Shown here: piece by piece, positions 1 through 10,615 of the stretch
Numbering within the stretch: the first letter of the stretch is position 1
Layout of the letters: the number at the start of each line of letters is the position of its first letter
Assembly: GCA_018806915.1 (NCBI GenBank)
Contig: JAGKQI010000088.1
Span: forward strand, 620,001-684,000
Origin: Phytophthora colocasiae
Taxonomy: Eukaryota > Oomycota > Peronosporomycetes > Peronosporales > Peronosporaceae
Length of the DNA stretch: 64,000 nt
Direction: 5' to 3'
Translations under genes and position numbers: made by a program
The notes under the pieces: model-generated
The model's database searches: none
Seen by the model: only the letters and a program-made list of their open reading frames with translations
Told to the model about the DNA's origin: nothing

Positions 1-343
1 CAGTGCAGACTTCAGTTTTAGCCAAATGACGGCAACGTTGCCAACGTTTAACATTGTGCATCGGTTCTGTACGCTTGAAGATGCAAAAACTGCAACTACG
101 AATTTCATCCAATCCACGATTTTCCTGTCAATTATTATCCAATGTCCGCAAGCTTCGTTTCAGTGGTTCGTCCAACTCCGCAAATATCATCACACTATCG
201 CGGGGAAGCTCTTCAGTCATTTTTCTAAGCATCGCCTGCCAGTTCAGCGCAAACACGGTACTCTCCTGTGTGAGGCTCGCGAGCTCCGTATCATTTCCCG
301 AGACGCCTTCAGCCACCCGCACGTCATCGTCAGAGTCTCCACC

Positions 344-1784
344 ATGTTCGGCCGCGTGCTGCGTAACCCCAAGCTCATGTCTATGCCTGCGCGCCAGAGC
401 GCACAGGTGCGTCGCCTCAACCTGCACGAGTTCCAGTCGCTGGAGATCATGAAGGGCTTCGGCGTGGCGACTCCCCAGGGCATCCCGGCCGACACTCCGG
501 CTGAGGCCAAGGCTGCCTTCAGCAAGATCCGCGGTGATCGTGGTACGTATTTAGTGAAAAACTATAAATAGCCGAGGGAAGGGGGAAGCAAGCTATTTTT
601 AGAGTTTCCTCTTATTTCGTGCATAGGAAGAGCAATTTATTTAACAAAATATCTTTTGCTATTATGCAGAGGGTGTGGACGTGGTGATCAAGGCGCAGGC
701 GCTTACGGGCGGCCGTGGCCTCGGTACGTTCAAAAACGGCTTCAAGGGCGGTGTGCACATGTGCACCAAGCCGGAGCAGGCCGAGGATTTCGCCAAGAAG
801 ATGCTTGGCGAGACCCTCGTGACCAAGCAGACGGGTGCTAAGGGTATTGAGGTGGCCAAGGTCTTCCTCATGGAGCGCGTCTGGATGCGCCGTGAGATGT
901 ACTTCTCGATCCTCATGGACCGCGCGTCGCAGGGCCCTGTTATGGTGGCCTCGCCTGCTGGTGGAACCTCCATTGAGGATGTGGCTGAGGCTACCCCGGA
1001 GCTGATCTTCAAGGAGAACGTCGACATCTCCACGGGTCCCACGGACGCTCAGGTGTCGCGTCTTGCCAAGGCTCTGGGCGGTGAGGGTGAAGTCCTGAAG
1101 AAGCTGGAAACCCAGATCAAGAACCTGTACAACATGTTCATCGGTGTGGATGCTACTCTCGTGGAGATCAACCCCCTGGCTGAGACCCGCGAGGGCGAGA
1201 TCTTCGCTTGCGACGCTAAGCTCAACTACGACGACAACGCCGCTTTCCGCCACAAGGAAATCTTCGCCAAGCGCGACAAGACTCAGGAGGACCCGCGTGA
1301 GGTGGAGGCTAGTGCTTACGACCTCAACTACATCGGTCTGGATGGCAACATTGGCTGCCTTGTGAACGGTGCTGGTCTCGCCATGGCTACGATGGACATC
1401 ATTTCGTTGTACGGCGGTTCTCCCGCTAACTTCCTGGATGTGGGTGGAGGTGCCACCGAAGAGCAGGTGAAGAAGGCCTTCGAGATCCTGGACGGCGATG
1501 ACCAGGTCAAATCGATCCTCGTGAACATTTTCGGCGGTATCATGCGTTGCGATGTGATTGCTGCCGGTATTGTGGCTGCTGCTAAGGACTTGGGACTGAA
1601 GAAGCCCGTCATTATCCGTCTGCAGGGCACCAACGTTGAGCCTGCTCGCAAGATTATCGCCGAGTCTGGCATCAAGATGATTGTGGCCGACGACCTGGAA
1701 GACGCTGCCGAGAAGGCCGTCAAGATTGCCGACATCGTTGCACAGGCGGCAAAGGTGAACATTGGCGTGGAGTTCGAGGCGTAA
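344..1784 (+). CDS. Succinyl-CoA ligase beta subunit, mitochondrial
   Basis: The beta subunit of succinyl-CoA synthetase, a TCA-cycle enzyme of the mitochondrial matrix. It interconverts succinyl-CoA and succinate with nucleotide phosphorylation, together with an alpha subunit not seen here. Two exons (344-542 and 670-1784) flank a 127-bp intron with GTACGT donor and ATGCAG acceptor; joined they give 437 aa. The basic, Ser/Arg-containing N-terminus (MFGRVLRNPKLMSMPARQ) fits a mitochondrial presequence and is followed by LHEFQS, the usual start of the ATP-grasp domain. Family landmarks seen are KAQALTGGRGLGTF, VEINPLAE, NFLDVGGGAT, ILVNIFGGIMRCD and RLQGTNVEPA. ADP versus GDP specificity cannot be told from sequence. 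The ATG at 344 is preferred because the longer upstream frame is not conserved-looking and contains a TCATTTTT initiator-like sequence near 218. Confidence 0.95.
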
Positions 1785-2045
1785 GCAACCTGCTGCGCAT
1801 GGAAGAAGCACCAGGGTTTACTCAGGTGAAAGACACCCGAATGCTCGACCACAGAAACAAAAGCACTAATAAAGTCGTGGAGTGCGTAGGTGTGCACATT
1901 CCAAAAATCAAACACGCCCGTGTTTATCGTTTCAAAGGCAGTTTTGTTGATACTGTAGTGTATCTTACAGATAGTCCACGTGCTTGAATCTATCTGCATA
2001 GTTTGTTAATGAAGCTGGCAGTTGCAAGGTGCTAGCGTCAACTCT

Positions 2046-2658
2046 TTACTTGGCCTCTCGTCCGGTGCTCATTGTGTTGACTATCCACTCCATGCCTTCT
2101 TGTAGCCCCTCGCCCGTCTTGGCCGAGCAGGCCTGGATGTGCCACGTACGGTCTCGGATAGTGGCCAGGTTGAGTGCAGTGGAGATTTCACCCGAAGGCA
2201 GTGCATTCAGCAGGTCCTGCTTGTTGGCAAAGACAAGAATCGGCACGTTGGAGAGCTTCTCCTCCTCCAGCAGCGTCACAAGCTCCATGCCCGTTTCCTC
2301 CAGACGACGGCGGTCGGCACTGTCAATCACGTAGATCTACAATTTACAAATAAGCATTTACTCGACTATTTTACACAAACAATTGTTTGCTACGCACCAG
2401 AGCGTCAGTCTGCTCGTAGTAGTTCCTCCAGTACGGACGGATGGTCTTCTGACCTCCGATATCCCACATGTTGAGCTTGAAGCCGTCCACTTGCAGGCTC
2501 TTGACGTTGAAGCCCTGAGTGGGCATGATGTGGCTGATGTCCTCCTCCGAGAGTTTCTTGAGGATAGTAGTCTTACCGCCATTGTCGAGTCCCAGCACGA
2601 GAATGCGCGCCTCACTGTCGTCCTTCTTGAGCTTGCGCAGCAGGTTCAGGAGGCCCAT
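2046..2658 (-). CDS. ARL3: ADP-ribosylation factor-like small GTPase (ARL3 type)
   Basis: A small GTPase of the ARF/ARL family, closest by eye to ARL3, which releases lipidated cargo from carrier proteins in cilia and flagella. Two exons (2658-2398 and 2336-2046) are separated by a 61-bp intron; the joined product is 182 aa plus stop, normal for the family. Visible motifs are the P-loop GLDNGGKTT (residues 23-31), switch 2 WDIGGQ (65-70) with the catalytic-type Gln70, and the guanine-specificity motif NKQD in exon 2. The exon junction falls between TDAL and IYVIDSAD, an uninterrupted family motif, which supports the splice. It is transcribed convergently toward the succinyl-CoA ligase gene, with 261 bp between stop codons. 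An ARL2 assignment is possible but less likely. Confidence 0.93.
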
Positions 2659-2938
2659 TTCGACCGTTTTCTAGTGTTCTAGCTGGAGGTTCTGAGATGA
2701 CGAGTCGCTTCGATCTTTTTCAAGAGTAAGAGGCGTCTAGAGGACGGCACCATTATGGGCATAGCGATCCGTTTCGAAACGACATGGATGAAGATGAAGT
2801 TGAAGCGACGCAACCGAAAATAAGGTACGTATGGTGTAAAACCCGAATTTAAGGCAAATGTCGGATATTGAGGTTATATTCGATGCAGGAATTGATTGGC
2901 TGCTGTGAGATTGAGAAAACGACAAGCAAAACTGAAGG

Positions 2939-3057
2939 GCTCATTCGTCAATTTGCACTGTAAAAGTATGTTGCTGCTTTTTTTTTACGGCCTGTTGAGG
3001 CCATGGGCTCAAATGATGTTCGCAAAATATACCAAGATCTGCTCTGAATCTTTGTGA
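2939..3057 (+). promoter_or_regulatory. Oomycete initiator-like sequence followed by a 29-codon ORF
   Basis: The plus strand at 2939-2960 reads GCTCATTCGTCAATTTGCAC, very close to the composite initiator plus flanking element described for oomycete core promoters. Eight bases later an ATG (2968) opens a 29-aa frame ending at 3057 with a very hydrophobic start (MLLLFFYGLL), like a signal peptide cut short. The following 360 bases up to the duplication at 3421 hold no recognisable gene. It may be the promoter and first codons of a decayed secreted-protein gene; this is inference. Confidence 0.35.
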
Positions 3058-3761
3058 GGAAATCCTCTCGGTAACTCGAGAGATGAATGCACTGATGAGC
3101 CCACGAACAACCTATTCATGTGTTTAGAAACATATCAGGATGCGAACGCGTCTGACGGTATTGTTGCACTACAAGCATGCAAAGCAATTCTAGCTAAACT
3201 CCGCAGAGGTAATACTAGTAGTATTCACAATTTATCGTCGCAGGTAGCACTTCAGTACCCGTAAACTACATACTACTATACCTTTTACTTTTTTGTAAAA
3301 GCAAATGGTTACCACATTGTCTGGTTTGGTGTGCCGGAAGACAAGAAATTTGTGCAATCCTATCACTACTGTAGCTGACTGGCATTATGGCACACGCTAT
3401 AGCGATTCAATTCATAGGTGTTATGTACTGTACTTCTTCGTAAGCTTAAGCGTGAGGAAGTGCCTTCCTCAGAGGAAGCCCTTGGAGGATGCAAATCTTG
3501 CGGCAGCCTCGCAGCCGCTTCAACAGAAGAACGAGTTGGCGCTGGAAGGAAGCAAAATGTAAGGCTCGCTTCCTTTCGATCCTTCAAACGCACTCGCTAC
3601 CAGTTTATCTTGCGTTATGTTGCACTTAAACTCTCCATGATTGTGCACAAGTCCATTCCCAAGATGGGCGAGCATCAGTGTACACAACACCAACGTATCG
3701 TATTGCACCCGTGACTGCAGCATGCCAGTCGCGCACAACTGAGGAGGTACACTGCTATCTT

Positions 3762-3777
3762 GTTCATTTTGGGTTTC
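3762..3777 (+). promoter_or_regulatory. Probable initiator of the pectin methylesterase gene
   Basis: GTTCATTTTGGGTTTC lies 30-45 bp upstream of the ATG at 3807 and resembles the oomycete TCATTYY-type initiator with its T-rich flank. The spacing to the start codon is typical. The same element is kept in the inverted copy even though that copy has lost its ATG. Confidence 0.5.
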
Positions 3778-3806
3778 TCCTTCCAACACTCAAATCGTCT
3801 CAACAA

Positions 3807-4847
3807 ATGCGCGCATTCGCAGCTCTTGCTTACCTCACGACGGCATTGTTCGCCACAGTCAGCAGTGCTTGTACTGGACCAAACTCAAGGACGAAACCTC
3901 CTGCGGGCGCCTTCGTTGTCGATGCCACTGGTGCGTATGCTGGCAGCTTCAAAACTGTATCAGAAGCTGTCGCTAATGTCCCCAACACGACGGACGAGCA
4001 CACACTCTTCATGTTCCCTGGCGTCTACCACGAGCAGGTGACGATCCCGAAGCTTAACGGCCGATTGACGCTGCAGGGCTACACATGCAACACGATGAAC
4101 TACGCCAATAACCAAGTGACCATCACCCACACAATGGCTCAAAGGGATCTACCTGCCAATGCTACTGGATCACTCAACCAACTTGTCAGCACTTTGCTGC
4201 TCAAATCCAAGAGCGGCGTGAAAGTGTACAATCTCAACGTTGCCAATCCGACTGGCAAAATTACGACTCTGGGTCAAGCAGTAGCTACATACGTCGATGC
4301 TCCTAACTACGGGTTCTACACCTGCAACTTCACCGGATACCAGGACACTTTGTGTGCCAATAAGGGTCGTGAACTCTACGCCCGGTCGTACATTGCTGGT
4401 GCCGTGGATTTCATCTTTGGACTACAAGCGAAGGCCTGGTTTGAGTCGTGCGACTTGGAATCGGTGGGTAAGGGCGCTGTCACTGCTAATGGCAACACGA
4501 ACAGCTCCAATCTGTCCGAGTACGTCTTTAATAATGCGCGAGTCTTCAGCTCCAATGCTTCGATGAACGGAACGGCTTTTCTCGGTCGTCCTTGGTATCC
4601 GTACGCTCGCGTGGTTTTCCAGAACAGTAAGCTGGGCGATGTCATTAACCCGCAGGGATGGCAGCAGTGGAACAAGGACAACAACACGGCCAACGTTTAT
4701 TTCAAGGAGTACAGCAACAACGGCCGTGGTGCCAACACAGGCCAGCGAGTGTCATTCAGTGGACAGCTGGACGCACCTGTGAACATCACGGACATTCTCC
4801 TGAGCAACTACACGTCCGAGTGGTGGGTGGACACCAAATTCTTGTAG
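3807..4847 (+). CDS. Secreted pectin methylesterase (CE8 family)
   Basis: Pectinesterase removes methyl esters from plant cell-wall homogalacturonan, a step in host wall breakdown by plant-associated oomycetes. The 346-aa product starts with a clear signal peptide (MRAFAALAYLTTALFATVSS, cleavage after SSA) followed by a right-handed beta-helix enzyme. Family landmarks are GVYHEQVTIP, the conserved QAVA glutamine, GYQDTLCA, GAVDFIFG (catalytic aspartates) and LGRPW (substrate-binding arginine). Several NxS/NxT sequons fit secretion. The start at 3807 is chosen over upstream in-frame codons because it begins the signal peptide and lies just after a good initiator. The gene has no intron. It is the intact member of an inverted pair whose other member (30450-31517) lacks a start codon. 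Confidence 0.95.
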   Translation: MRAFAALAYLTTALFATVSSACTGPNSRTKPPAGAFVVDATGAYAGSFKTVSEAVANVPNTTDEHTLFMFPGVYHEQVTIPKLNGRLTLQGYTCNTMNYANNQVTITHTMAQRDLPANATGSLNQLVSTLLLKSKSGVKVYNLNVANPTGKITTLGQAVATYVDAPNYGFYTCNFTGYQDTLCANKGRELYARSYIAGAVDFIFGLQAKAWFESCDLESVGKGAVTANGNTNSSNLSEYVFNNARVFSSNASMNGTAFLGRPWYPYARVVFQNSKLGDVINPQGWQQWNKDNNTANVYFKEYSNNGRGANTGQRVSFSGQLDAPVNITDILLSNYTSEWWVDTKFL

Positions 4848-4937
4848 ATTGCTGCAACGCGAGGAACTACCTAGCGTAAGTAACCCCACGCACCAAAACT
4901 TTTCAATACCGTAAGAACAAATTAGACGTGAATCCAT

Positions 4938-5582
4938 CATCGTTTGTAGCTCTTTCATTGCCAAGGATGTAAGGGGTGGAGATTCTTTTCGCGTGCTCAA
5001 CGGCTGGTTCCCACGTGCATCCCGCGTCGACACGTTTCGGCTGGTCGTCGAGTGCATGTTGGACAGCACACGACCATGCAACACACACACACACATTTTT
5101 CTTATTTCACTAACGGGGAAGGCTCCCCCGCTACCAACCCGTTTGTTGGCATGCGTGGGATCATGGGACGTCGCTCCCGTTACCTCTAGTTATGCTGCTC
5201 GTACTAGACTAAAGAGACAATGACAATTGCAAGGTAGTCAAAGTAATGTACTGTTAGTAGCCACGCTTCGTATTTTGCTGCTTGGATAGCTCGGACAGCA
5301 ACGAACGTAGTGTGATATACTAGTAACACGCACTGAGCAACATCAAAGACCTGGTTGGAAATGCTACATGTACCTGCACGCGGTCAAGCATCCGATTCTT
5401 GCAAAGTGCACTCGGAAAGCCACCGCAAGTGCATGAAAAGTGCAGTGCACTCGAAGTCCCAGGATTTGCACGCGAAAAGAAGCCCGTTCCGGATGTAAGC
5501 TTGTGTTTAAAGTTGCAAGGATTTTTTCCTCATGTCAATAGCATACCAATTTGCACGCATTAGATCTTCAGGCGTACAAGCA
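4938..5582. other. Intergenic stretch between arms A and B
   Basis: No convincing gene is seen in these 645 bases. This spacer separates arms A and B on the left side only; between B' and A' on the right, only about 115 unrelated bases remain once the two piggyBac elements are removed. A and B may therefore have been copied separately, or the spacer was later deleted on one side. Confidence 0.6.
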
Positions 5583-6922
5583 CACATCAACAGAAAGTAT
5601 ATTTACTGTACAAACCTTAGTTCATCGTGTCTTAGCTGGCTGGCTACCGGTCGACACTTTTGCATAGATTAGCGTCTAGTATGGCGAATCTACATGAGTG
5701 CACGCCTTATAGAAGTGGACGGAAGCCGATCACTTGGATTCAGGTTCACCCACGGAGACCAGCCTCATCATCTTCGCTCAGCTCCTCTAGTGTCATAGGT
5801 CGGGCCATCTCCACGTTCTCCTCATCCAAATCCGCGAGCGGCAGCGGACCGAAAGACACCGACCGACGTCGACTGTCCTTGACCGACGAACTGGCCTGCG
5901 AGTCGCTCTCGAACGACCAAGCACTGACACTCGACTGCTCCCCACCGATCGTCTCCTTCTCGTCGTCGTCCAATTCTCCATCGTGCGGCTGAGCCACGCG
6001 CAGCTTCGGGTAGTCACTGTCACTCGCCTGTTCAACAGCTGCAAAGTCCACGTCCATGTCGATGTCCTCGTTCACCTCTGCAAAGTCGCTCAAGTCGTAG
6101 TCACTCTCACTGGAACCACTATACTCGTCTCCGTCTTGGTCGTCCTCGACGTACCCCTCCTCCTCATAGCCCAGCTCTGATGCAGACAGGAACGTTGTCT
6201 TGGAGCACGTGGCCACCATGGACTGGATGAGGCTGTTCTTGCAGTTGAAGACCACCATCGCCTCGTCCGCCGCCTTCTTCTGCTCCTTCAACGCTCGCTG
6301 GACACGCACTCGAGACCGCACAGTCCGCTTGAGGTTCCGCAGCAGCACACCCTCGCGCTGGTCCTCTTTGCGCAGCAGCTTGAGCTCGTCCGCCAGGTCC
6401 TTCAGCAGCTCCGGCTGACCCAGCGTCTGCGCCTGCTCCACGTCGTCCTGCAGCTCTCGCAGCTGCTCCAGACGCTGTCGCTGGTTCAAGACGTTCTCCA
6501 CGATGTGCGCGCGCAGCAGCTCCGTCTCGTCCGTCACGGCCTGCAGACGCTTGGTTAGTCGCTCGCGACGGCGGCGCATGACGTCGCCCACCTGTTTACT
6601 GGAGAAGGCCACGCACTTGAGCGCCTTGAGCACCTGCTTGGAGTTCTCCACGGGGTCGTCGGACGCCGTGAGCTGCGGGATGGAAGCCATGGGGGACATC
6701 CACGAGATGGCGGCGGTGGACATTTGACTGGAAATAAGTTATTAAGTTAAAGAAAAAATACACACGAAACTCTCCGGAATCCCAATCGGACCAGGAGGCT
6801 GTTCACTCGCTTCGGGGCAAAATCGGAAAGTGGTCGACCACTGCGTTGCCGGTCATCTCGGTCGATTGCAGGCGGAAACGCGCCGAAGCGGCATCTTTGC
6901 TGCGGGAGTTGGAGTTGATCGA
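5583..6922 (-). repeat. Arm B of inverted duplication
   Basis: Recurs inverted at 17176-18505. The coding part (5746-6723) differs from its partner by a single base that changes one residue (Leu to Met near the C-terminus). The flanks differ by small indels, such as about eight extra bases near 5620 on this side. Homology ends at the shared sequence GAGTTGATCGA at 6912-6922. Confidence 0.93.
5746..6723 (-). CDS. Conserved-looking coiled-coil acidic protein, function unknown
   Basis: A 325-aa protein that I do not recognise. Residues 1-35 are uncharged and Ser/Pro-rich. Residues about 36-165 are highly charged, with long Arg/Glu/Leu/Gln heptad-like runs (RRRRERLTKRLQ, LRELQDDVEQ, LKLLRKEDQREG) that should form one or two coiled coils. 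From about 190 the chain becomes strongly acidic with Ser clusters (DYDLSDFAEVNEDIDMDVD), and the C-terminus carries a basic RRRS patch that could be a kinase site. There is no signal peptide or membrane segment, so a cytoplasmic or nuclear scaffold is likely. It has no intron. A second copy at 17375-18352 is intact and almost identical, so both may be expressed. Confidence 0.8.
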   Translation of the reverse strand: MSTAAISWMSPMASIPQLTASDDPVENSKQVLKALKCVAFSSKQVGDVMRRRRERLTKRLQAVTDETELLRAHIVENVLNQRQRLEQLRELQDDVEQAQTLGQPELLKDLADELKLLRKEDQREGVLLRNLKRTVRSRVRVQRALKEQKKAADEAMVVFNCKNSLIQSMVATCSKTTFLSASELGYEEEGYVEDDQDGDEYSGSSESDYDLSDFAEVNEDIDMDVDFAAVEQASDSDYPKLRVAQPHDGELDDDEKETIGGEQSSVSAWSFESDSQASSSVKDSRRRSVSFGPLPLADLDEENVEMARPMTLEELSEDDEAGLRG

Positions 6923-7176
6923 GAGCGGTGTTTATTACTAACAAAACTATTAAGAATACTAAAGATTTGTTGCTGAACACTATAAATCGAAGTGATGACC
7001 ACTAAAAAAAAGCATAACGGTACATACTTATAAATTGGTAATAGACACATTGCACAACGGTAACATCACCTATCCAACGGATCTCAGCACTATTTTAAAA
7101 GTGTTTGAAACTAACATTGCGTACGGCCAGTAACACCATAAATATTAGACAATTTGGCTCCCCAGAGCTTCTTGGC
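6923..7176. other. Non-coding flank between arm B and MULE-1
   Basis: AT-rich sequence without a gene. It begins where arm B homology ends and contains a stretch near 7018-7045 that is weakly similar in reverse complement to 12612-12640. That could be a remnant terminal inverted repeat of the MULE between them, but the match is poor. Confidence 0.35.
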
Positions 7177-8333
7177 ATGGAAGAGCCTCCCCCAACGCGC
7201 CGCCGAGAGCGTCGGCCATGGCAGGAACTGTGGAGAACTGGAGATAACTTGTCTTTAATGGATTTCACGTCACAACTACCTTCCTTTTCTACTGACAAAA
7301 ATGATCTGTTGCGATGCACAATGAACCATGTTGATCGAGAAGAAGACACATTAGCTGCAACATGGCATGAGATGCGCTGCAAGTTAACAAAATGTACATC
7401 TAACCGGTGTGCAAAGTCCGATAATGCCCCAGGTTTAAAGTGTGAAGCCCGCTACAAGATCCTACAATGCGCAGAAGCTGATTTTACTATTGTGTATGGC
7501 CAAGGAGACCACACAATGGCTGCTGATGCACCACCGTCGCCTACACTGCCTAAGTTAACACCAGCTATGAAATCTTATATCGAGGCTAAAATGGATGACA
7601 CGCCGTCAATGGTGGCTCAGCTGGTGTTTGCCTTTCTTTGCCGAGAGATTAATGCGCACCGTATCGATGGTCCATCGCCAGAGCTGAAGCAGGTGCAGAA
7701 TTACGTCAAGTCGTGGAAACAAAAACACAAACAGGACTCTATGGGACCTGTGATTGAGATTTGCAAGCGCTCTATGTTTGATTTGCACGTGCCTCGTTCT
7801 GATGATGACATGCTGGTGTTTTGTGACTATCATATCGTGGATGGAGCTATGCTGCCGTTGCTTGGTACTGGGTCGGATGCAAATCCGTTTCGAATTGGAC
7901 TGACGTGCATGAAGCTTCTCAAACGGTATATTGTTGTTCAAAGCGACCCTGCTTTAACTACAGTAATGCACCTGGACAGTACGCACGGAGTTGTGAAGCA
8001 AAAGTTTCCTGTTTTTGTGGTTGGAATATCAGATTGTAGTGGAAGTTTCCAGCCGATTGTGTACTTTTGCACATCTTCACGGGTATGCCTTTTTTTGGGT
8101 CAAACTCTGCGCAGGTCAACTCGTGCGCAAGTCTCTTTTTGGGTCAACTTCTGCGCAACTTGCGCAGAAGTTGACCCTTGAAGAGGCCATTATTTTACCA
8201 AGTGATAAAACTGTAACAAATTTTTTTTCTTCCGCCTAAAAGTTTATTAATTATTTGAGGTGAAAGTTTAAATGTGTTTTGCTTGCTCTGCAATTTTAGT
8301 ATGCCTATAGGGCGTGCGCTTAGATAGGCTGTT

Positions 8334-8612
8334 GCTTATCAGGTGGCGTGGGTTCAAACCCCACTCCTGTAGAGAAGCTCGATGCTTGAGGTAAGTGTCG
8401 TGTGCAAAACCTCTGTCAGATCTGAGACATAACCAAGGACCTGGGTCGTCCGTCACGCTCTTCAGAGTGAGTCTCTTGTGATCAGACTTGACTTGACTAT
8501 TACGAGTAATAACCCACCGTGACAGTTCAGTCGCTAAGTCGTTTGGCAGATGGTAAACGGGATTAATCCCTGGGCACAAACGTTCTCAGTTGGTTAGAGC
8601 CTCTACCTTTAC
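8334..8612 (+). repeat. tRNA-like promoter motifs, SINE-like sequence
   Basis: GTGGGTTCAAACCCCAC at 8348-8364 is a perfect tRNA T-arm with a B-box. TTCTCAGTTGGTTAGAGCC near 8583-8601 matches the D-arm/A-box of a tRNA. The two are in the wrong order and about 220 bp apart for a functional tRNA, and no cloverleaf can be drawn. tRNA-derived SINE remnants carried in the 3' region of MULE-2 are the simplest reading. Confidence 0.45.
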
Positions 8613-8784
8613 ACGTTTTGACAATGTCAAAGCTGTATAGTGGAATCAAGTCATTTTTTTCTAAATTTTGAAAGCCAACACAACTCTAAAAAATCCTTCA
8701 AATTCATGTTTATTATTCTGTTTTGTTTGATTTCATTGAATGTAAGAATGCAAATTGAAAGAAGAGTGAACTCTAGACTACTTT

Positions 8785-10615
8785 TTAGTACTCCGGTGAC
8801 ATCCCCATTCCGTGATCACTGTTGGAATCCTCATCGCTGTCCGAATCCGAAGCGTCCAATCCAGAATCGTCCACAAAGTCCGAGTCCAATTCGAATCTTG
8901 GTGCTTGTTGGGGGTCAGCGTGTTCTGGAGCTATGGCCCTACGGTTGGAAATATCTTCGATGAGGCGTACATTTTCGCGACTCTGGCGCTCGATAACACT
9001 GATGAACTGGATCACGTCCGGATGTGGCACTGGAAATGCTTCGTTTAGTGTTCGGTTGTACCGCTCGAGAGGGTTATTCGTTCTATTCACGATGTCTTCG
9101 TCCAACCCATTGATATTCCACCACTCCGGCACAAATTCCTTGACCCATGTGCGCTTGAAATATTTCCAGAACTTCTTCCATTTGTCCTTTGAATAAGAGA
9201 TTCCTTGGTCTCCACAGTCACGCTTGATCATGTGACGAACATCTTGAATCCCGCGAAAAACAATATCGCATCGACGAATCACAGTGAGGCGGTCAATGCA
9301 TCCGTCGCGCATGGCGAGACTCACCTCAGCCTCCGAAATGTTCAGCTTGAGCATTTTCCGGCGCAAAGCTTGCTTGAAGTGAAAGAGACAACCCACAATC
9401 CTTGAATTTGGAAACTGATTCTTGACTGTTTTGATCATCGCATACTCGAAATCACACACAACATGGGCAGGGTCAAGACGATTTTTTGAAGCGACACAGA
9501 TGTAGTTGAAGAGAAGTTCATACACCCGTGTAGTTTTTCCAGATGTCAATGCATACCAGATTGGAAGGTACAAGTCCGAAATTGGGTCATACATCATAAC
9601 AATCACCAGTTGGTAGAAGCGAATTGGGACACAACGATACGTCGCGTCGATGAAAAGAGAGGATTGACGCTGCTTCATTCGATCCATGAGCTTTGGGTGT
9701 GCCCATCCAATCACTCTGTGAAGAACTTCGTCTTCGTAATACGTCAAATGAAACTGAAAAAATTTAAGTCCCGGGCTGTGTTTCACGTCGCACAAAGGTT
9801 CCATTTCCAAACGCCCAAAAATCTCCCGCCCAAAATGTTTGCTTCTAGTCCGGTACAATCGGCCTAGAATCTGCTTTTTGGTCGCTCCTTGGACAACTAC
9901 GTTTTCGTCACCATAAAACCGATCACGAATAATCTCCCAAACTCTTTCCGGAGTAAGGGTCACGTCTTGAATTCCGATTTCATCAGTTGCTAACAGCATT
10001 TGCTGCTTCTGATTCTCGACATACGGTGCAGATCCGTCTGGAGCTTGGACCAATTCTGGAACACATCCAGATTTGTGTCTGCCTTCGACGACAACACCTC
10101 GTTGTGAAACTTTTAACTTGACAAAACACCCGGTACGACGGTAGGCACTGCAGCGATAATTGGTTGTAGATTCCCCGCTGTGGTAAAATGCGTAAGTATG
10201 CCCACGGTATGTTACTGACTTAGAGTCTGTTACCGGTTCTACGCCATCTGGAAGTCGAGAATCGCCTTCATCGCCATGACGGTCGTTCTCTGCATCGAAG
10301 TTGTCGTCACCTTCAACCAAATGATCATCACTCTCCTCGTCAAGGCTATCGTCAGCTTGACCCTCGTCTCTGTCGCTCCACACAGCCTGAACTTGACGAC
10401 CGGTTAGACATCATCTCCGTATATCGCGGGTCGTCATTATCACCATCACGATCGAAACTCCAGTGGGAGTCGGATGGTGATGACTGACTCGGAATGATCT
10501 CAGTGTGTCCCGACGACACATCACTCATAGAGCCTTGCATGGAGCCTTCGCCTTCACTGACACGCGAGGGGAGAATTTCAAGGTTGTCGTCGGAGGTGTA
10601 GTCGGGTCGGGACAT
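8785..10615 (-). CDS. FLYWCH/MULE-domain transposase of MULE-2
   Basis: The probable transposase of MULE-2. From the ATG at 10615 an acidic Ser/Asp-rich N-terminus (MSRPDYTSDDN) runs to about 10383, where a one-base frameshift is needed to enter the main 532-codon frame. The body has a FLYWCH-like zinc-binding module (YRGHTYAFYHSGES, YRCSAYRRTGC, then GRHKSGC), followed by the MULE catalytic domain: LFIDATYRCVP (first Asp), VVCDFEYAMI (second Asp) and CLFHFKQALRRKM. A Ser/Asp-rich tail ends at 8785. No SWIM finger is seen, so it belongs to a different MULE lineage from its host. Apart from the junction near 10383 it looks complete and could have been active recently. Confidence 0.85.

Larger units (their letters stand above)
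3421..4937 (+). repeat. Arm A of inverted duplication (pectin methylesterase)
   Basis: This segment recurs in reverse orientation at 30360-31830 (arm A'). Identity is very high over the coding part, with only a handful of substitutions (for example NYANNQ versus NYAKNQ and GTAFLG versus GTAYLG). A' has at least three small deletions in the 5' flank. Homology stops abruptly after CGTGAATCCAT at 4937 and near the TTCTTCGTAAGC sequence at about 3432. Confidence 0.9.

Noticed and set aside
26..343. N-terminal extension of the succinyl-CoA ligase beta subunit
   Set aside because: The upstream part is in frame but not like a mitochondrial presequence or the family; the ATG at 344 gives a normal start.
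612..1811. 399-codon open frame opposite to the succinyl-CoA ligase gene
   Set aside because: It mirrors the codon bias of the real gene; it has no family likeness and crosses the intron and stop of the sense gene.
3305..3714. Small genes upstream of the pectin methylesterase
   Set aside because: The frames overlap each other, lack family likeness, and the region is partly deleted in the inverted copy, as expected for non-coding DNA.
8340..8612. Functional tRNA gene
   Set aside because: The A-box-like and B-box-like parts are in the wrong order and 220 bp apart; no acceptor stem or anticodon arm can be formed.
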